NCBI GenBank assembly: GCA_013696785.1
Contig: JACCXW010000217.1
Coordinates: 1-6,576 of the forward strand
Length of the DNA stretch: 6,576 nt
Direction: 5' to 3'
DNA from: Geodermatophilaceae bacterium
GTDB taxonomy: Bacteria; Actinomycetota; Actinomycetes; Mycobacteriales; Geodermatophilaceae
In this document: positions 5,509 through 6,576 of the stretch, piece after piece
How positions within the stretch are numbered: position 1 is the first letter of the stretch
Layout of the letters: every line of letters starts with the position of its first letter
The notes under the pieces: generated by a model
Databases searched by the model: none
Seen by the model: only the letters and a program-made list of their open reading frames with translations
What the model was told of the DNA's origin: nothing
Translations under genes and position numbers: made by a program

Positions 5509-5865
5509 TCAGCGATTGACGTTCTCGCGCTTTTCCTTGATCTTGGCGGCCTTACCCCGGAGGTCGCGCAGGTAGTACAGCTTCGCGCGGCGTACGTCGC
5601 CGCGGGTGACGATTTCGATCCGGTCGACCACCGGGGTGTGGACCGGGAAGGTCCGCTCCACCCCGACGCCGAAGCTCACCTTGCGCACGGTGAAGGTCTC
5701 CCGCACACCGGCCCCCTGCCGGCGGATGACGACACCCTGGAAGACCTGGATCCGGGAGCGGGCGCCCTCGATCACGCGCACATGCACCTTGAGGGTGTCG
5801 CCGGGCCGGAAGTTCGGGATGTCGTCGCGCAGCGACTCGTCGTCCAGAGCGTCCAGGATGTTCAT
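5509..5865 (-). CDS. rplS: 50S ribosomal protein L19
   Basis: 118 residues, standard length. L19 sits at the 30S-50S interface of the ribosome. The sequence is highly conserved: RPGDTLKVHVRVIEG (residues 20-34), QVFQGVVIRRQG, RETFTVRKVSFGVGVERTFP, and VTRGDVRRAKLYYLRDLRGK followed by a basic tail. The frame is open far upstream into trmD, but ATG at 5865 matches the family start (MNILDALDDESLRDDIP). GAAGGAAG at 5876-5883 provides a ribosome site, spaced about 10 bases away, slightly long. It follows trmD as in most Actinobacteria, separated here by a 140-bp spacer. Confidence 0.97.
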   Translation of the reverse strand: MNILDALDDESLRDDIPNFRPGDTLKVHVRVIEGARSRIQVFQGVVIRRQGAGVRETFTVRKVSFGVGVERTFPVHTPVVDRIEIVTRGDVRRAKLYYLRDLRGKAAKIKEKRENVNR

Positions 5866-5881
5866 CTCGGCGTCGCTTCCT

Positions 5882-5910
5882 TCGGTGGCTGTCGGGTCGG
5901 TGGCTGTCGG
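5882..5910. repeat. Tandem repeat upstream of rplS
   Basis: TCGGTGGCTGTCGG at 5882-5895 is repeated exactly at 5897-5910, a period of 15 bp. On the rplS strand this reads as two copies of CCGACAGCCACCGA immediately before the ribosome-binding site. It lies outside any accepted coding region, although the 15-bp period would keep a reading frame. Confidence 0.85.
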
Positions 5911-5911
5911 T

Positions 5912-5932
5912 CGGAGTCCGGTACCGGCTCCG
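5912..5932 (-). promoter_or_regulatory. Hairpin in the rplS leader
   Basis: On the minus strand CGGAG-CCG, a GTAC loop, then CGG-CTCCG can pair as an 8-bp stem with one bulged base. It has no T run after it, so it is not a normal terminator. It sits just upstream of the tandem repeat and the rplS ribosome site, where it could affect mRNA stability or translation. Confidence 0.3.
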
Positions 5933-6005
5933 GCACGGCGCGGGGGTGTCGGGGGGGCTCGTAGCTGATGAATCAGACAACCGCGTCGGGCTCGGGGCAA
6001 CCTGT

Positions 6006-6576
6006 CTACTGTGCCATATCGGGCAGGCCATCGTGTAACCCGGCCTCGGCGAGAACGTCGACGTCGGCCTCGTCCAGCGCCAGTTCTGCCACCAGGTCCG
6101 GGCGGCGCCGGGCGGTACGCCGCAGTGCCTCGTCGCGGCGCCAACGAACGATGGCCGCATGGTTTCCCGACAGCAACACCGGGGGGACGGCTCGGCCCCG
6201 CCAGATCTCCGGTCGGGTGTACGCCGGGCCTTCGAGCAACCCGGCTGCGAAAGAGTCATCCGCCACGGAGGCCGCGTTGCCGACCACGCCCGGCAGCAGC
6301 CTGGTGACCGCCTCGGCGATGACGAGGACCGCTGCCTCGCCGCCGGCCAAGACGTAGTCACCGAGGGACACCTCGAGCACCGTCAGCCGCACCGCCGCCT
6401 CGTCGACCACCCGCTGGTCGATCCCCTCGTACCGCCCACACGCGAAGACCAGGTGCGACCGGGTCGCGAGATCGGCAGCCATCGCCTGGGTGAACCGTGC
6501 GCCGGAGGGAGTCGGGACGATGAGCGTGCAGCCGTCGGGTGCGACGTCGCGCAGCGCGGCGTACCAAGGCTCAGGG
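6006..6576 (-). CDS. trmD: tRNA (guanine-N1)-methyltransferase TrmD (5' part outside window)
   Basis: The last 189 or so residues; the frame is open at the right edge, so about 50-70 N-terminal residues are missing. TrmD methylates G37 next to the anticodon using S-adenosylmethionine and prevents +1 frameshifting. The SPOUT knot that binds the cofactor is visible: PTPSGARFTQ, then FACGRYEGIDQRV (near 6446-6408) and SLGDYVLAGGE (6368-6336). After it come LLPGVVGNAASVADDSF, EGPAYTRPEIWRG and VPPVLLSGNHAAIVRWRRDEALRRT, the typical linker and tRNA-binding C-terminal domain. All conserved blocks are intact, with no frameshift. The stop is TAG, 140 bp ahead of rplS; an internal ATG at 6482 is not the start, because conserved residues continue upstream of it. 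Confidence 0.96.
   Translation of the reverse strand, partial: PEPWYAALRDVAPDGCTLIVPTPSGARFTQAMAADLATRSHLVFACGRYEGIDQRVVDEAAVRLTVLEVSLGDYVLAGGEAAVLVIAEAVTRLLPGVVGNAASVADDSFAAGLLEGPAYTRPEIWRGRAVPPVLLSGNHAAIVRWRRDEALRRTARRRPDLVAELALDEADVDVLAEAGLHDGLPDMAQ

Larger units (their letters stand above)
5866..6005 (-). promoter_or_regulatory. trmD-rplS spacer, possible rplS leader
   Basis: 140 bp without a gene. Read toward rplS it holds a weak promoter-like pair, TTGCCC near 6001-5996 and TCTGAT 17 bases later, each matching the consensus at four of six positions. It then holds a short CTGAT/ATCAG inverted repeat (5965-5976), a C-rich stretch, a hairpin at 5912-5932, a 15-bp tandem repeat at 5882-5910 and the rplS ribosome site. 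I recognise no known leader RNA family in it. Regulatory roles are inferred. Confidence 0.3.

Noticed and set aside
4847..5575. 242-codon open frame on the plus strand opposite lepB
   Set aside because: Antisense shadow of lepB with Arg-rich composition and no motif.
5866..6144. Upstream extension of the rplS frame into trmD
   Set aside because: L19 proteins start at the MNILDAL-type segment; the extension overlaps trmD and looks like a shadow frame.

Overview
The window is about 6.6 kb of very GC-rich DNA with strongly GC-biased third codon positions. Its gene content and order are those of a conserved actinobacterial housekeeping region. Reading along the minus strand, from the right edge to the left, the genes are trmD (5' end outside the window), rplS, lepB, two Nudix hydrolases, rnhB, a DUF2469 gene, yraN and comM/yifB (3' end outside the window). 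DUF2469 next to rnhB, and a LepB with an intervening Cys pair, both point to Actinomycetota. I cannot place it below phylum level from sequence reading alone.

Layout. trmD ends at 6006 and a 140-bp spacer with a 15-bp tandem repeat and a small hairpin leads to rplS. A 101-bp spacer with a plausible -10 hexamer separates rplS from lepB. From lepB leftward the genes are tightly packed: 28 nt to the first Nudix gene, 12 nt to the second, a GTGA overlap into rnhB and an ATGA overlap into DUF2469. A single plus-strand gene, an S51-family peptidase E-like protein (1662-2399), then interrupts the minus-strand series. Its stop codon directly abuts the DUF2469 stop codon. Beyond it a 180-bp divergent spacer holds the regulatory region shared with yraN-comM, and those two genes overlap by one base.

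Functionally the minus-strand genes cover translation (tRNA m1G37 methylation, ribosomal protein L19), protein export (signal peptidase I), nucleotide pool or metabolite clean-up (Nudix pair), RNA removal from DNA (RNase HII) and DNA processing or recombination (YraN, ComM). dprA commonly follows comM, but lies outside the window if present. There is no RNA gene, mobile element, CRISPR array or gene-free stretch longer than 180 bp.

I see no convincing novel multi-gene system. The best second-look items are the opposite-strand peptidase gene embedded in the conserved series with zero-gap convergent stops, its 13-codon upstream ORF with a better ribosome site than the peptidase itself, the repeat/hairpin leader of rplS, and the two adjacent Nudix genes that lack Shine-Dalgarno sites.
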